Origin: Oculatella sp. LEGE 06141
GTDB lineage: Bacteria > Cyanobacteriota > Cyanobacteriia > Elainellales > Elainellaceae
Direction of reading: 5' to 3'
Length of the DNA stretch: 59,423 bases
NCBI RefSeq assembly: GCF_015207605.1
Contig: NZ_JADEWO010000042.1
Location: 1-59,423 of the forward strand
How positions within the stretch are numbered: the stretch's first letter is position 1; every line of letters begins with the position of its first letter. Under the pieces are notes generated by a model. It did no database searches. It saw nothing but the letters and a program-made list of their open reading frames with translations, and was not told where the DNA came from. Positions 35,385 to 45,414 of this stretch are shown here, one piece after another. A program made the position numbers and the translations under genes.

Positions 35385-35684
35385 TTAACAATAGGACTGA
35401 ATATCTTCACCGCAGACATCGACCAGGAAGCAGAGCGATCGAAAGCGCAAGCCAACAAACTGCTCATAAAAGGGATTCAGTTTGCAGAGCGGCGGAATGT
35501 GAGCCACAGTGCGGCCAAACAGGTTAATGTCCCGTTCGAAGGGGCACTGGGACGGAATTAAACGAGACAGACAACGCGCCAGCCTCGCATCTCGAATTTC
35601 AATGTCGTCTAGCCACTGACGCACGAGATTGAGAACGCTGGATTGGGGTTTCATGGCTCGAGAATCAAGAGAAGAAGGACGCAT
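35385..35684 (-). CDS. Mo-dependent nitrogenase C-terminal domain-like small protein
   Basis: A 99-residue protein matching the Mo-nitro_C family: RLARCLSRLIPSQCPFERDI, then LFGRTVAHIPPLCKLNPFYE and QFVGLRFRSLCFL. The family is named after a nitrogenase-linked segment but is found in many non-fixing cyanobacteria as a stand-alone protein of unknown role. Conserved Cys residues (CPFERD, CKLNP, C in SLCFL) suggest metal or disulfide binding. The start could be 35684 or the ATG at 35654; neither has a clear ribosome site. No nitrogenase genes are in the window. Confidence 0.82.
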   Translation of the reverse strand: MRPSSLDSRAMKPQSSVLNLVRQWLDDIEIRDARLARCLSRLIPSQCPFERDINLFGRTVAHIPPLCKLNPFYEQFVGLRFRSLCFLVDVCGEDIQSYC

Positions 35685-35830
35685 GATGAATCAAGGGGTG
35701 ATGGTGAACACCAAGCAACGTTGGGTTACGCCTCCCACCATAGGCAGGGGATCGCAGAATTAGTTAAAGGAACTAATAAACTCACGGAGGATTTGCTGAA
35801 GTTCCAATGAAGCTCATCGAACCCTTCGGG

Positions 35831-36472
35831 CTAATTACCGATCGCCCAGGGAAAGCCTGATGGGGTTTCCTGACGAGACAGGTAAACGCCTAAGGCATGT
35901 GCCATATCGCCACGAGTCATTGGGCCAAGCGGATCAATTTGGCTGTTAGGATCGGTGTTGACAAACCCTTCGTAGAGCGCAGTCGCCATTGATTTACGCG
36001 CCCATGCTGGAATTGACCCGGCATCCGGATAGCGAGACAAGATATCGTTGACGGTCGCGTCTGGAAACTGGAACACGCCGTAGGCTTGAGCAAAGATGGA
36101 AAAGGCTTCTGCCCGCGTCACTCGCTGGTCAGGAAAGAAGCGGCCTTCACGGTAGCCCGTCATCACCCCGCTGCGAAGAACGGTTTGGATGTCGTCGTAG
36201 GCCCAGTGCGATCGCGGCACGTCTTGAATGGCTACGGCAGCGGTCTGGTTGGGCGTACGCTGATTGAGTTGAAAGGTTTTAACCAGGATGCTTGCCAGTT
36301 CGGCCCGGCTGAGGATGGTGTCTGCCTGAAAGTCGCCGTTAGAAGTAGGACTCATTAGCCCAGCTTCAATCACGCGGTCAACCGGATTCTGAGCAGGCTG
36401 AACTTGGGCAAGAGCAGACACACCTGAAAGCAACACGGTTAAGGAAAGGGCACTCAAAAATCGTTGCATCAC
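35831..36472 (-). CDS. exported SLH-domain protein
   Basis: A 213-residue protein with a signal peptide (QRFLSALSLTVLLSGVSALA) and three S-layer homology units: TILSRAELASILVKTFQLNQ, then VPRSHWAYDDIQTVLRSGVM with GYREGRFFPDQRVTRAEAFS, and a last unit ending in PLGPMTRGDMAHALGVYLSR. SLH units bind cell-wall polymers, so it is a periplasmic or wall-attached protein. GTG 36472, with AGGAG seven bases upstream, is used; ATG 36469 is next. The role is unknown. Confidence 0.87.
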   Translation of the reverse strand: MMQRFLSALSLTVLLSGVSALAQVQPAQNPVDRVIEAGLMSPTSNGDFQADTILSRAELASILVKTFQLNQRTPNQTAAVAIQDVPRSHWAYDDIQTVLRSGVMTGYREGRFFPDQRVTRAEAFSIFAQAYGVFQFPDATVNDILSRYPDAGSIPAWARKSMATALYEGFVNTDPNSQIDPLGPMTRGDMAHALGVYLSRQETPSGFPWAIGN

Positions 36473-36799
36473 TCGAACACTCCTACATCCACAATCGAAG
36501 AGGCGGCAATCAAGACTAACGTTGTGTTGATCCTGCCCGCCTGCTGGAAACCGACAAATCTTTCCTTAGCTCTGTTATGCCCTGCATTCTCAGAGATGCG
36601 CCAGGGGATGTGACAGTATCTCATCTGTAATGCGATGGATGGGCATAACCCTGCCAGCTAATGTTTTAGCCGGTGGTGGGTTGACACCAAAATGAAGCTG
36701 ACGTGAGATTGGCGCTGTTGGGTTCCCAATTCAGTTGGAGTTTATGCAGAGTTTACGATCGCTGTACTTGGCGTTGACTCAAACGATTCACTTAACGCA
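36473..36799. other. intergenic region, nothing recognised
   Basis: 327 bases between the mfd stop and the SLH gene start. There is no gene, repeat or clear terminator. It must hold the SLH gene promoter. Confidence 0.3.
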
Positions 36800-39700
36800 T
36801 TAAACCAACGCAACTTCTGGCAATGCGCCCTGCATACGGTTGAGCCAATCAATCAGGTTTTCAAGCTGCTGCTCGGCGTTTAAGATCGCCAACCCGCGCA
36901 CGGTCACTTTGCCGGGAGTGTAGACAAACCGCGAGTGTAAATGAGTGGGCAGATTTTCTTTGAGCAGGTTCCAGGCGGGTTCTTCCATCGGTGTTTCCAG
37001 GACAACGTGCTGTTTTCCTTCGGGTTTAATGCGAGAGAACCCTACTTTTTTGGCGATTTGTTTTAATTCCATGACACGAATCAGTTGCAGGGCGGCGGTT
37101 GGAATTGAGCCGTAGCGATCGCTCCAATCGGCGGCAATTTGGGTCAGTTCTTGTTTGGACTGCGCTGAGGCAACGGCGCGATAAGCGCTCATTTTCTGAT
37201 CCAGGTCAGGAATGTAATCGGCTGGAATGAAGGCCGTCAGGTTGAGATCAATCTGGGTATCGTCCACCTGCGGAATTTCTTGACCGCGAATCTCACGAAT
37301 TGCTTCTTCCAACATTTCCATGTAAAGGTCAAAGCCGATCGCGTCCATTTGACCCGATTGTTCCGCGCCCAACAAATTACCAACGCCGCGAATTTCCATA
37401 TCGCGCATCGCTAATTGATAGCCTGACCCAAGCTGTGTAAATTCTTGAATCGCCCGTAAGCGCTGACGAGCCGCATCAGAAAGCTGGCTTTGTTTGGGAT
37501 AAAACATCCAGGCATGGGCTTGAACGCCCGATCGCCCCACCCGACCGCGCAACTGGTAAAGCTGGGACAGGCCAAATCGCTGTACGTCCTCCAGCAAAAT
37601 GGTGTTGACACGCGGGATATCCAGACCCGATTCAATGATCGTGGTACAGACTAGAATGTCGGCTTCACCGTTGCTAAAGGTGAGCATCGTTGATTCTAGT
37701 TCGCCTTCTTGCATCTGACCGTGGGCGATCGCCAGCCGCACACCAGGAATCATCTCCCGAATGCGGGTAGCAATCTCCTCAATCCCTTCCACACGGGGCA
37801 CCACGTAAAACACTTGACCGCCGCGATCGAGTTCCTGCCGAATTGCCGTTCGTACCATCTCTGGATCGTAGGGCGACAGATGGGTTTTGATTGGACGACG
37901 AGAGGGAGGAGGTGTAGTAATCAGGCTCATTTCGCGTACCCCCGACAGCGACATATACAGCGTTCGGGGAATCGGCGTAGCGCTCAGCGTTAAAACATCT
38001 ACCTGTGTTTTCAGCGCCTTGATCTTCTCCTTTTGGTTCACTCCAAACCGCTGTTCTTCGTCTACCACCAGCAGTCCCAGATCCTTGAACTGAACTCCTT
38101 TGCCCAAAAGCTGATGAGTTCCTACAACAATGTCGAGTTCGCCAGTTTGGAGCCGTTGCTGAATGTCTTTGCGTTCTTCGGTCGTGCGGAAGCGGTTCAA
38201 TAGGCCAATCTGAATCGGGTAAGGAGCAAATCGCTCTTTCAGGGTGTGGTAATGTTGCTGCGTCAAAATTGTGGTAGGAGCCAGCATGGCAACTTGCTTA
38301 CCAGAAGTCACCGCCTTGAAGATGGCGCGAATTGCTACTTCTGTTTTGCCAAACCCCACATCACCACACACTAGCCGATCCATGGGTCGCAGGCTTTCCA
38401 TATCCCGCTTCACGTCCTGCACCGCTTTAAGTTGATCGATCGTGGGTTGGTAGGGAAACGAATCCTCCATTTCCTGCTGCCAGGGCATATCCAACGGAAA
38501 AGAAAAACCCTCTTGCTGCGATCGCTGGGCATAGAGTTGCAGCAAATCGACCGCCACTTTTTTGACGGCCTTGCGAACCTTGCTCTTGGTTTTCTCCCAT
38601 GCTTTGCTCGACATTTTGTTGAGCTGGGGAGGGCGATCGCCTACGCCTCGAAAGCGAGACAGGGCATTGAGCTGATCGGCAGCCACCCGCAGCAACCCGT
38701 CGGCGTATTGCAGCACCAGATACTCACGGGTTTCGCGGTTGATAGTCAGGCTTTCCAGCTTAAGAAATCGCCCCACCCCATGACTTTTGTGAGCAACATA
38801 ATCCCCCGGCTGTAGCTTATTGGGATCAACCTGTTTAGAGGTTGCCCGTCGCCGTTTGCGAACGTAACCCGGTGTTGCCAGGGTATGCTGACCAAAAAAT
38901 TCGCGATCGGTCACCACCACCAGGCGAAAGGTGGGCAGGATAAACCCTTCCAGTTCGGCCAGCCCCGAATACTTGACCGCAACCGGAATGTGCTGGGTTT
39001 GCAGCTTGTCGATCGCCAGATAGTCGCGCGGATTGGGTACAAACTGCGCCGGACAGTCGTGTTCTTGCAGCAGGGATACCGATCGCGACGGTTGAGCCGA
39101 TACCAACCACACCGCAAAGCCACGATCGCGCTCTTGCCGCAAGACTTCGGCCAGTTTGCCAAACTGGTGCGGCGTAGCCGGAACGGGACGGCTGGCCAGG
39201 TTCAGTCCTCGGCCTTCCTCGGCCAGTTCGGAGAGGTAGAGCCGCTGAAAGCGATCGAGTTCAGCCAGTACGTCGCCAAAGGGGCGATGAATCTTGGGCA
39301 GGGGAAACCTGGCTTTTACTGCACCATTCGCCTGATGCTGGCTGGTAACTTCCTGCCATTGCTCTTCGGCATGTTCTATCCAGCGATCGCTGTGCGCCTG
39401 ACACTGGTCGGGTTCGTCGATCGCAATCAGCGTGTTGGCTGGTAAGTAATCCAGCAGCGAGGCCGGACGCTCAAACGCCAGTCCCAGAAATCGCCGTGTA
39501 CCCTCTAGCGGTTCGCCGTTTTCAAACCGTTCAATTTCTTCATCCGAGAGATAGGCGGTAATCGCGGCTGGAATCGGGGGGGCATCTGCGGAGTCCGCTG
39601 TGCCCGGTGTCGTCTGTCGCAGGCCAGCCATTACCATGGGTCGAAAGTCGGTGGCGGTTAACACCAGACGGGTTGTGCTATCGAGCGATCGCTGCGTTGC

Positions 39701-40375
39701 CGGGTCAAACTCCCGCAGTTGGTCGAGTTCGTCGCCAAACAGCTCTAACCGCACAGGCAACTCAGACGCAACAGGGAATACGTCGATGATGTCCCCCCGA
39801 CGGCTCCATTGCCCTTCTGTTTCAACCAGCGGCACCCGTTCGTAGCCTAGTTGTGCTAGCTGCCGGCTGAAGTCTTCTAAGTTGAGTTCCCGACCGCGTT
39901 GCAGCGTCAAACAATAGGAATGAAACGCTGCGACGGGCGGCAGGTGGGGTTGCAGCGCCCGTTCGGTCGTAATCACAGCCAGGGAAGTGGGTTGAGATGT
40001 CCCAGTTCTGTCTGCCTGGTCGTCTTGGGGATCGTTGATGCGAATTAGATCGGCTAATACCTGCAACTGCCCCCAGGTCATTTCCGATTCTGGATCGAAG
40101 GGTTCGTAGGGAGCGGCTTCAGACGTGGGATAAAAGTGAACCGTCTGCCAGCCCATCGCCTCCAGTTGGGCACTCCAGCGTCCGGCTTCTTCCAGTGTGG
40201 CGGCAACCACTAACAGGTTGCGTTGCTGGACTTGAGCCAGGCTAGAGGCAACCAGCCCTTTTGGAATGCGAGCAATGCCGTTGAGGGCTAGAGATTTCTG
40301 CTGATCCAGCTTGGTGATCAGCTCAGTAGTGAGGGGCGATCGCCCCAGGGCACGAATAATGGAAGAAAAAGCCAT
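36800..40375 (-). CDS. mfd: transcription-repair coupling factor
   Basis: A 1191-residue DNA translocase that removes RNA polymerase stalled at lesions and recruits UvrA. The UvrB-like N-terminal part has [18 protein letters not shown] and [19 protein letters not shown]. The RNA-polymerase-interacting domain has [19 protein letters not shown]. The ATPase has [19 protein letters not shown] near residue 665, the box [10 protein letters not shown] and [17 protein letters not shown]. The C-terminal TRCF domain starts [22 protein letters not shown] 40375 is chosen because [15 protein letters not shown] fits the family start; the extra upstream frame to 40453 is Cys/Arg-rich and atypical. uvrA is 5 kb away. 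Confidence 0.97.
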   Translation of the reverse strand: MAFSSIIRALGRSPLTTELITKLDQQKSLALNGIARIPKGLVASSLAQVQQRNLLVVAATLEEAGRWSAQLEAMGWQTVHFYPTSEAAPYEPFDPESEMTWGQLQVLADLIRINDPQDDQADRTGTSQPTSLAVITTERALQPHLPPVAAFHSYCLTLQRGRELNLEDFSRQLAQLGYERVPLVETEGQWSRRGDIIDVFPVASELPVRLELFGDELDQLREFDPATQRSLDSTTRLVLTATDFRPMVMAGLRQTTPGTADSADAPPIPAAITAYLSDEEIERFENGEPLEGTRRFLGLAFERPASLLDYLPANTLIAIDEPDQCQAHSDRWIEHAEEQWQEVTSQHQANGAVKARFPLPKIHRPFGDVLAELDRFQRLYLSELAEEGRGLNLASRPVPATPHQFGKLAEVLRQERDRGFAVWLVSAQPSRSVSLLQEHDCPAQFVPNPRDYLAIDKLQTQHIPVAVKYSGLAELEGFILPTFRLVVVTDREFFGQHTLATPGYVRKRRRATSKQVDPNKLQPGDYVAHKSHGVGRFLKLESLTINRETREYLVLQYADGLLRVAADQLNALSRFRGVGDRPPQLNKMSSKAWEKTKSKVRKAVKKVAVDLLQLYAQRSQQEGFSFPLDMPWQQEMEDSFPYQPTIDQLKAVQDVKRDMESLRPMDRLVCGDVGFGKTEVAIRAIFKAVTSGKQVAMLAPTTILTQQHYHTLKERFAPYPIQIGLLNRFRTTEERKDIQQRLQTGELDIVVGTHQLLGKGVQFKDLGLLVVDEEQRFGVNQKEKIKALKTQVDVLTLSATPIPRTLYMSLSGVREMSLITTPPPSRRPIKTHLSPYDPEMVRTAIRQELDRGGQVFYVVPRVEGIEEIATRIREMIPGVRLAIAHGQMQEGELESTMLTFSNGEADILVCTTIIESGLDIPRVNTILLEDVQRFGLSQLYQLRGRVGRSGVQAHAWMFYPKQSQLSDAARQRLRAIQEFTQLGSGYQLAMRDMEIRGVGNLLGAEQSGQMDAIGFDLYMEMLEEAIREIRGQEIPQVDDTQIDLNLTAFIPADYIPDLDQKMSAYRAVASAQSKQELTQIAADWSDRYGSIPTAALQLIRVMELKQIAKKVGFSRIKPEGKQHVVLETPMEEPAWNLLKENLPTHLHSRFVYTPGKVTVRGLAILNAEQQLENLIDWLNRMQGALPEVALV

Positions 40376-40757
40376 ATACGCTGAAGAACGACGAAAACAG
40401 GAGTGGGGCGCTGCGAATTTACCTATCTTTACTATTCTAAAAGCCAGACTCAAGAAGGCGGCACTTTAAGTGAGGAGTTAATCGCAATGTGTGACGGCTC
40501 AAGCTACTGAGATTCGACCCACCATAGACTTTGGACGGATGCATTGGGCAATGGAATAGCACAGCTTGAGGTTTGAGCGGCGTTGGGGTGAGAAACCGGG
40601 GAAGTATTCTGGCGATCGCGTCCCATACATTCAGGAGCAGAATTGCTGTCTGTTGAGTCCAGGAATGCTACTTTTTCTATATCTAGGTTCTTTTAGCACG
40701 GTTAGGCGCAGCTATTTTCAGCCAGCGCTATCCGTCTCGGCATAGGCACCGCTAAGC
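40376..40757. other. divergent promoter region, mfd and CNNM genes
   Basis: 382 bases with no gene seen. An AT-rich stretch CTATATCTAGG near 40676-40688 could serve the rightward gene. No repeat or operator was recognised. Confidence 0.3.
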
Positions 40758-42077
40758 ATGTCTTCTATTACTGTTGAAATTCTAATTATTTTGCTCTTAG
40801 TGTTTGCCAATGGCATTTTCGCTATGTCAGAAATGGCGATTGTCTCAGCGCGCAAAGTTCGGCTACAGGAGATGGCGAGCCGGGGTAATGCTAAAGCACA
40901 GGCGGCACTTGAGTTAGCCAACTCGCCCAATCGGTTTCTGTCAACGGTTCAAGTCGGCATTACGCTGATTGGAGTTTTGGCTGGAGCCTTTGGTGGGGCA
41001 ACCCTGTCTAGAACGATCGCGGCCTATCTTGAGGAGGTGCCTCTGTTGGCACATTCCAGTCAGGCGATCGCGCTGGGTGTGGTAGTGGTCGGTACTACTT
41101 ACCTGTCGCTGATCATTGGTGAACTCGTACCCAAACGGTTGGCCTTAAGCAATCCGGAGCGCATTTCAGCAATGGTGGCACAACCGATGCGGTGGTTATC
41201 GGCGATCGGTAGCCCAATTGTGCATTTACTGAGTGCGTCAACGGAACTGGTGCTGCGGCTACTGCGGGTGGATCTGTCTACCACCGAACCGTTGGTAACG
41301 GAAGAAGAAATCAAAGTCCTGATTCGTCAAGGAACAGAAGCAGGCATGTTTGAAGTTGTTGAACAGGACATGGTGGAACGTGTATTTCGCCTGGGCGATC
41401 AGTATGTAGGTGCATTGATGACCCCTCGCCCCGACATCGTGTGGCTGGATATCAATGATTCCCTTGAGGTGAATTGCCGAAAGATGATCGATAGCCATCA
41501 CAGCCGTTTTCCCATTTGCAACGATACCCTTGATGATGTGCTGGGCGTTGTTTATGCCACGGATGTTCTTTCTTGCAGCCTTGCGAACCAACCCATTGAT
41601 TTGACGGCAATGTTACGGCAACCGCTATTCATTCCCGAAAGTACTCGGGCAATGAAGGTGCTGGAAATGTTTAAGCAGTCAGGCACCCATGTAGCACTCA
41701 TTATCGATGAATATGGAGTAGTTCAGGGGGTTGTAACGCTAAATGATGTCATGGAGGTGATCATTGGTGATGTTCCCTTTGCCGACCAACCCCATGAGGC
41801 AGACATGATTCAACGGGAAGATGGATCGTGGCTGGTGGATGGTATGATACCCATCGATAAGTTTAAGGAAGCGTTTAAAGTGGCGGAATTACCGGGCGAA
41901 CGACGCGGTAATTATCAAACATTGGGCGGATTTTTGATTACACAGTTGGGGCACATTCCCAGGTCATCTGACCACCTTGTTTGGGATGACTATCGGTTTG
42001 AAGTGGTAGATATGGATGGTAATCGGGTTGATAAAATTTTGGTTGTTCCCCCTCAATCGATCCCCAAGAGTGAATGA
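40758..42077 (+). CDS. CNNM/CorC-family transporter (hemolysin-like)
   Basis: A 439-residue membrane protein. An N-terminal CNNM (DUF21) domain has three or four membrane segments (VEILIILLLVFANGIFAMSE, VGITLIGVLAGAFGGATLSR, ALGVVVVGTTYLSLIIGELV). A pair of CBS domains follows (LMTPRPDIVWLDINDSLEVN; VALIIDEYGVVQGVVTLNDV) and then a CorC/HlyC transporter-associated domain near the C-terminus. Relatives export magnesium or cobalt. The ATG 40758 lies right at the first membrane segment. The stop overlaps the next gene start as ATGA, so the two are translationally coupled. Confidence 0.93.
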   Translation: MSSITVEILIILLLVFANGIFAMSEMAIVSARKVRLQEMASRGNAKAQAALELANSPNRFLSTVQVGITLIGVLAGAFGGATLSRTIAAYLEEVPLLAHSSQAIALGVVVVGTTYLSLIIGELVPKRLALSNPERISAMVAQPMRWLSAIGSPIVHLLSASTELVLRLLRVDLSTTEPLVTEEEIKVLIRQGTEAGMFEVVEQDMVERVFRLGDQYVGALMTPRPDIVWLDINDSLEVNCRKMIDSHHSRFPICNDTLDDVLGVVYATDVLSCSLANQPIDLTAMLRQPLFIPESTRAMKVLEMFKQSGTHVALIIDEYGVVQGVVTLNDVMEVIIGDVPFADQPHEADMIQREDGSWLVDGMIPIDKFKEAFKVAELPGERRGNYQTLGGFLITQLGHIPRSSDHLVWDDYRFEVVDMDGNRVDKILVVPPQSIPKSE

Positions 42078-42310
42078 AGCTGGAATATCTGATTGTTCGA
42101 GTATTGATGACCTACACCAAAGAGGGCGATCGCCATGTTTACTCGGTGAGAGGCAATGAAGTAAAGCTGGGATCTCTCAAATTTTGGCAAGGCTCATTAG
42201 AAGAGTTTTTGGATGCGCTCGGCACTCAGGATTGGGAATTGACAGCAGGAACGACCGCTCTTTCCCCCACCATTGTGGATGCTCATTTGGTGTTTAAGCG
42301 CCCCAAATAA
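42074..42310 (+). CDS. small DUF4177-like protein
   Basis: A 78-residue protein. It starts LEYLIVRVLMTY and ends with LGTQDWELTAG, a pattern similar to the short DUF4177 fold, where a beta strand is followed by a helix and the LG.xGWELV motif. It overlaps the CNNM gene by four bases (ATGA), which implies coupling and perhaps a functional link to the transporter. No reaction is known. Confidence 0.72.
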   Translation: MKLEYLIVRVLMTYTKEGDRHVYSVRGNEVKLGSLKFWQGSLEEFLDALGTQDWELTAGTTALSPTIVDAHLVFKRPK

Positions 42311-42423
42311 ATAGCGGCGATCGCTCCAATAACGAAACGGATGAATATCACTCACCATCTGCTTGCTAGGGCATCATGTGCTTGATATCAAAGGGCTGGG
42401 AACCGATAATGAGCAGGATAGAG

Positions 42424-43638
42424 CTATGGTGATTCTATCGAACTGGCCGGATCTGGATAGGGCTGTGATGATTCTTCTGGAATGGACGGTAATTCTTCTG
42501 GAGTCGATGGATCGGGAATCTGCGGTTCCTCTGCGAAATGCCCTATGACAAACAAAAGGCCAACCGTTACTACTGCTGTTAGCACAATCACTTTTGTGAT
42601 TTTCCAAACGCTGAAGGGGCGATCGCCCAACACTTCACCTGTTTGGGCATTCACCATCACCTGATATTGCTTATTGTGATAGCGATAGGATGACAACCAC
42701 ACGGGCAGCAACACATGTTTGAAGGTTGGATCATAATAATCCGTTGACACGCTGCTAACTCGCTGCTCGTCACCGCCAATGTCACGCACCACATTCTGAT
42801 GAATCGTAGAAGCCATCTTTTCCTTGGCGAGTTCAAATCCTTCCTTAAGCTGAATTTGATACCGTTGCACCTTAAACCCCGCCAGATAAGACGAGTTATA
42901 GGGCATTAGCTTAGACAAGTCCCACGGTTCTAACGCCTCTAGTCGCTTGGTCTTAATTGTCTCTACGGCTGGAACTAAAACATCGTCAAAATAGCAACTG
43001 ACATTTCCGGACACCGAACACCAGCGGGTATGCTGCACCTCCCGCGTTTTAGTCTCCGTTTTACCTTCTGAATTGGTTTCGGTATAGGTTTCAGTAACGT
43101 AATAATGCGTTCCCCTTTCTCCCCTGTAAGTGCTGTGGGTTTGCGCGTCATACGTCCAAAACGGCAAATAGACCCCCTGCATTCCTTCGTGCTGCGCCAA
43201 CTTTTTTAACCCGGTTGGTGCAAACCAGCGGCTGTGCAACCACTTTTGAATTCTTTCTTGTGCCGCTTTTTTTCCCAAGCCAAAGGGCAACACGGCCTCT
43301 GGCATCAGCACCGGATTGGGCGCGTGGGGTTGGGTGACAATGCTAGTGGCACAAAACGGACACTTGCCTGCAACATCGGGAGGTTGAAACGTAATCTGTG
43401 CCCGGCATCCCGGACACTCCACCTCTAGCGCGGTTGTAGAGAGCGCTGCTATTTGGGTGCGGTTAGCGTTAACAAATTCCTCAAGCGATCGCTCCACCAC
43501 CTGCCCCATTGCCGTGGGCAACTCATCCTCTCGACCGCAATAGGGGCACTTCAACTGAGCGCTTTTAGGGTCAAACTCCAATGTAGACCCACAACCTGAA
43601 CAAGGAAATTGCTGCGTTAACGGCTGAGTGTTAGTCAT
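42424..43638 (-). CDS. zinc-ribbon membrane protein
   Basis: A 404-residue protein. Two zinc ribbons lie at the N-terminus (CSGCG...CPYCG; CPGCR...CPFCA). A central region has LPFWTYDAQTHSTYRGERGT and SGNVSCYFDDVLVPAVETIK, then VWLSSYRYHNKQYQVMVNAQ as a conserved block. Near the C-terminus there is one membrane segment (VIVLTAVVTVGLLFVIGHF) and a Pro/Glu/Ser tail. ATG 43638 (TNTQPLTQQFPC) is chosen as the first start before the ribbons. It follows the SPFH gene on the same strand at 128 bases. Such pairs are known in other bacteria as envelope-stress or membrane-quality partners, with no settled role. Confidence 0.8.
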   Translation of the reverse strand: MTNTQPLTQQFPCSGCGSTLEFDPKSAQLKCPYCGREDELPTAMGQVVERSLEEFVNANRTQIAALSTTALEVECPGCRAQITFQPPDVAGKCPFCATSIVTQPHAPNPVLMPEAVLPFGLGKKAAQERIQKWLHSRWFAPTGLKKLAQHEGMQGVYLPFWTYDAQTHSTYRGERGTHYYVTETYTETNSEGKTETKTREVQHTRWCSVSGNVSCYFDDVLVPAVETIKTKRLEALEPWDLSKLMPYNSSYLAGFKVQRYQIQLKEGFELAKEKMASTIHQNVVRDIGGDEQRVSSVSTDYYDPTFKHVLLPVWLSSYRYHNKQYQVMVNAQTGEVLGDRPFSVWKITKVIVLTAVVTVGLLFVIGHFAEEPQIPDPSTPEELPSIPEESSQPYPDPASSIESP

Positions 43639-43726
43639 GGCGGATGGGAAAAAATGAAACAAGGACTTGGGCGATCGCCGCTCAGTCACCCCATGAAGGG
43701 CGATTGGGTCATTTAGAAGTGAACTT

Positions 43727-43754
43727 TAGGGGCTTTAGTCTTGCAAAGCCCCTA
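43727..43754 (-). terminator. hairpin between SPFH and zinc-ribbon genes
   Basis: TAGGGGCTTT (43727-43736) pairs exactly with AAAGCCCCTA (43745-43754), loop 8. On the minus strand it comes 12 bases after the SPFH stop and lacks a T-run, so it is more likely a partial attenuator or mRNA stabiliser than a full terminator. Confidence 0.4.
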
Positions 43755-43766
43755 CCAACGCTTGTT

Positions 43767-44876
43767 CTAGCTTGCAGGGGGAGGCGGTGGCACAGAGGCT
43801 AACACAGAGGCCAATTCTGGAACTTCTGCGGCGCGTAACCAGTTGTCCATTCCGGCGTGCCAAACATAGGTTTGCGCTGTCAACCCGTTTGGGGTGAGTT
43901 GATTGGCTGCAAACGGCCCCAAATTTTGACCATCGCGCGAAATGTACCACTGCACTGCGACTGGTGGCGGCGGGGGAGTTGCAGGGGCAGACGCTTGTGG
44001 CATGGTTTGAACATTCGGCGGCTGGTGTTGTAGGGAATTAGTGAGCTGTTGCCCCATCGCAATTCCAACCCCAAAATCGAGTGCCATGTTGCCACCATTT
44101 GGATTACGAGCCGATTCTTCGACCGCATTCGCCGCTTGGAACTGAGCGTATTGCTGCATGTTGCCCAAAATGCCCATAGAAGCCCGTTTATCGAGAGCAG
44201 CTTCAACCTCAGGCGGCAGAGACACATTTTCAATCAGCAGTTGGGTCAGCTCTAAACCAAACCGCTGGATTTCTGGCTGCATCCCTGTCCGAATCGTTTC
44301 CCCCATTTCGGAATAGTGGGAGGCAAAATCGTAGAGCGAGATCCCAGCCCGCGCAAACCAGGTGGCATAGGCGGTCACAATCATGTTGCGAATGTGATCG
44401 CTGACCTCATCCACCTGAAACAGGCCATCGGTGCTGACCAACTGTTGCAGCATAACGGAGGGATTGGCAACACAAATGTTATATGAGCCAAACGCCCGGA
44501 GCCGAACAGGTCCCAGTTCAGAATCGCGAATGGTAATGGGATTGGAGGTGCCCCATTTAAGGTTGGTAAAAACTTTGGTATTGAAAAAGTAAACTTCTGC
44601 TTTAAAGGGAGAGTTGAAGCCGTAGGGCCAGCCTTTGAGCGTACTCAGGACGGGCAAATTTTGTGTAGAAAGCGAGTACATTCCTGGCCCAAAGGCATCA
44701 CCAATTTGACCTTCGTTGACGAAAATGGCTTGCTGTCCGGGACGCACCGTTAGCTTAGCGCCCATCTTAATTTCATTGTTGTGGCGTTGAAACCGATACA
44801 CGATCGTGTCGTTGGTTTGATCCAACCACTCGATAATATCGACAAACTCACCCATGATTTTGTCGAAAATGCCCAT
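43767..44876 (-). CDS. SPFH-domain protein with C-terminal GYF_2 domain
   Basis: A 369-residue protein of the YdjI-like SPFH group (sometimes labelled virion core protein). The SPFH part (residues 1-235) has KLTVRPGQQAIFVNEGQIGD, FFNTKVFTNLKWGTSNPITI and LELTQLLIENVSLPPEVEAA. A glycine/proline linker follows. The C-terminal GYF_2 domain is WYISRDGQNLGPFAANQL and TYVWHAGMDNWLRAAEVPEL, which binds proline-rich tails. It may organise membrane microdomains; the zinc-ribbon protein encoded next has a proline-rich tail and a membrane helix and could be the partner. The ATG at 44876 has AGGAGG just upstream. Confidence 0.88.
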   Translation of the reverse strand: MGIFDKIMGEFVDIIEWLDQTNDTIVYRFQRHNNEIKMGAKLTVRPGQQAIFVNEGQIGDAFGPGMYSLSTQNLPVLSTLKGWPYGFNSPFKAEVYFFNTKVFTNLKWGTSNPITIRDSELGPVRLRAFGSYNICVANPSVMLQQLVSTDGLFQVDEVSDHIRNMIVTAYATWFARAGISLYDFASHYSEMGETIRTGMQPEIQRFGLELTQLLIENVSLPPEVEAALDKRASMGILGNMQQYAQFQAANAVEESARNPNGGNMALDFGVGIAMGQQLTNSLQHQPPNVQTMPQASAPATPPPPPVAVQWYISRDGQNLGPFAANQLTPNGLTAQTYVWHAGMDNWLRAAEVPELASVLASVPPPPPAS

Positions 44877-45414
44877 TGACTCACCTCCTAAGTAGGTCTA
44901 AGCCTGAAAAGCTCTATGCGGCTCCAGAAGGCTATAACGATTATCTTCAAGAGTTCCCAGTAAATCTTCCGCAGGCATCATGCGAGATGTTACAGTTCGC
45001 GCCAGTTCCTGAGATCTACAGCGAGGGGTAAGGGCGAGGAGACTGGCTACTTTGGGGGAGGGTAGAGAGTGGGAGAGCGAGAGAAGGCGGATTACCCTTG
45101 CCCATCCTGCTCTCTCCATCACATTTAGCGACGCTCCCAACCGTTAGATGCACCCAAACGGTAACCAAAGCAGACTCGGTCTTTCTGACTCTTTCTGAAG
45201 TAGATGCTGGTGGACGGGGGCTTGCAGCCGTTCCATTTAACTCCCGCTTGCACGATCGCTCTTAGAACGTATGTACTGAGGTGTCAACAATACGTTACTA
45301 TAGGCGTTTGGATAAATGCTCGTCATCTTTCGACCGGGTTCCCTCAACCTGGGAAAGTTAGCGATAAGATCATTAAGAACTGTTTCTTGCTGCTGCCGCT
45401 AGAGTCCTGCCCCC
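44877..45414. other. 538-base divergent intergenic region before uvrA
   Basis: No gene seen. A purine-rich stretch GGGGGAGGGTAGAGAG lies near 45054-45069. The right part holds the LexA-like box and a -10 element for uvrA (separate entry). Confidence 0.35.
45264..45301 (+). promoter_or_regulatory. LexA-like box overlapping the uvrA promoter
   Basis: AGAACGTATGTACT at 45264-45277 is AGTACATACGTTCT on the other strand. This has the half-sites of the cyanobacterial LexA box (RGTAC-N4-GTWCB) with one mismatch in the spacer. A -10 element TACTAT (45296-45301) follows at the right distance to have its -35 region over the box. The uvrA start is 114 bases downstream. Confidence 0.55.
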
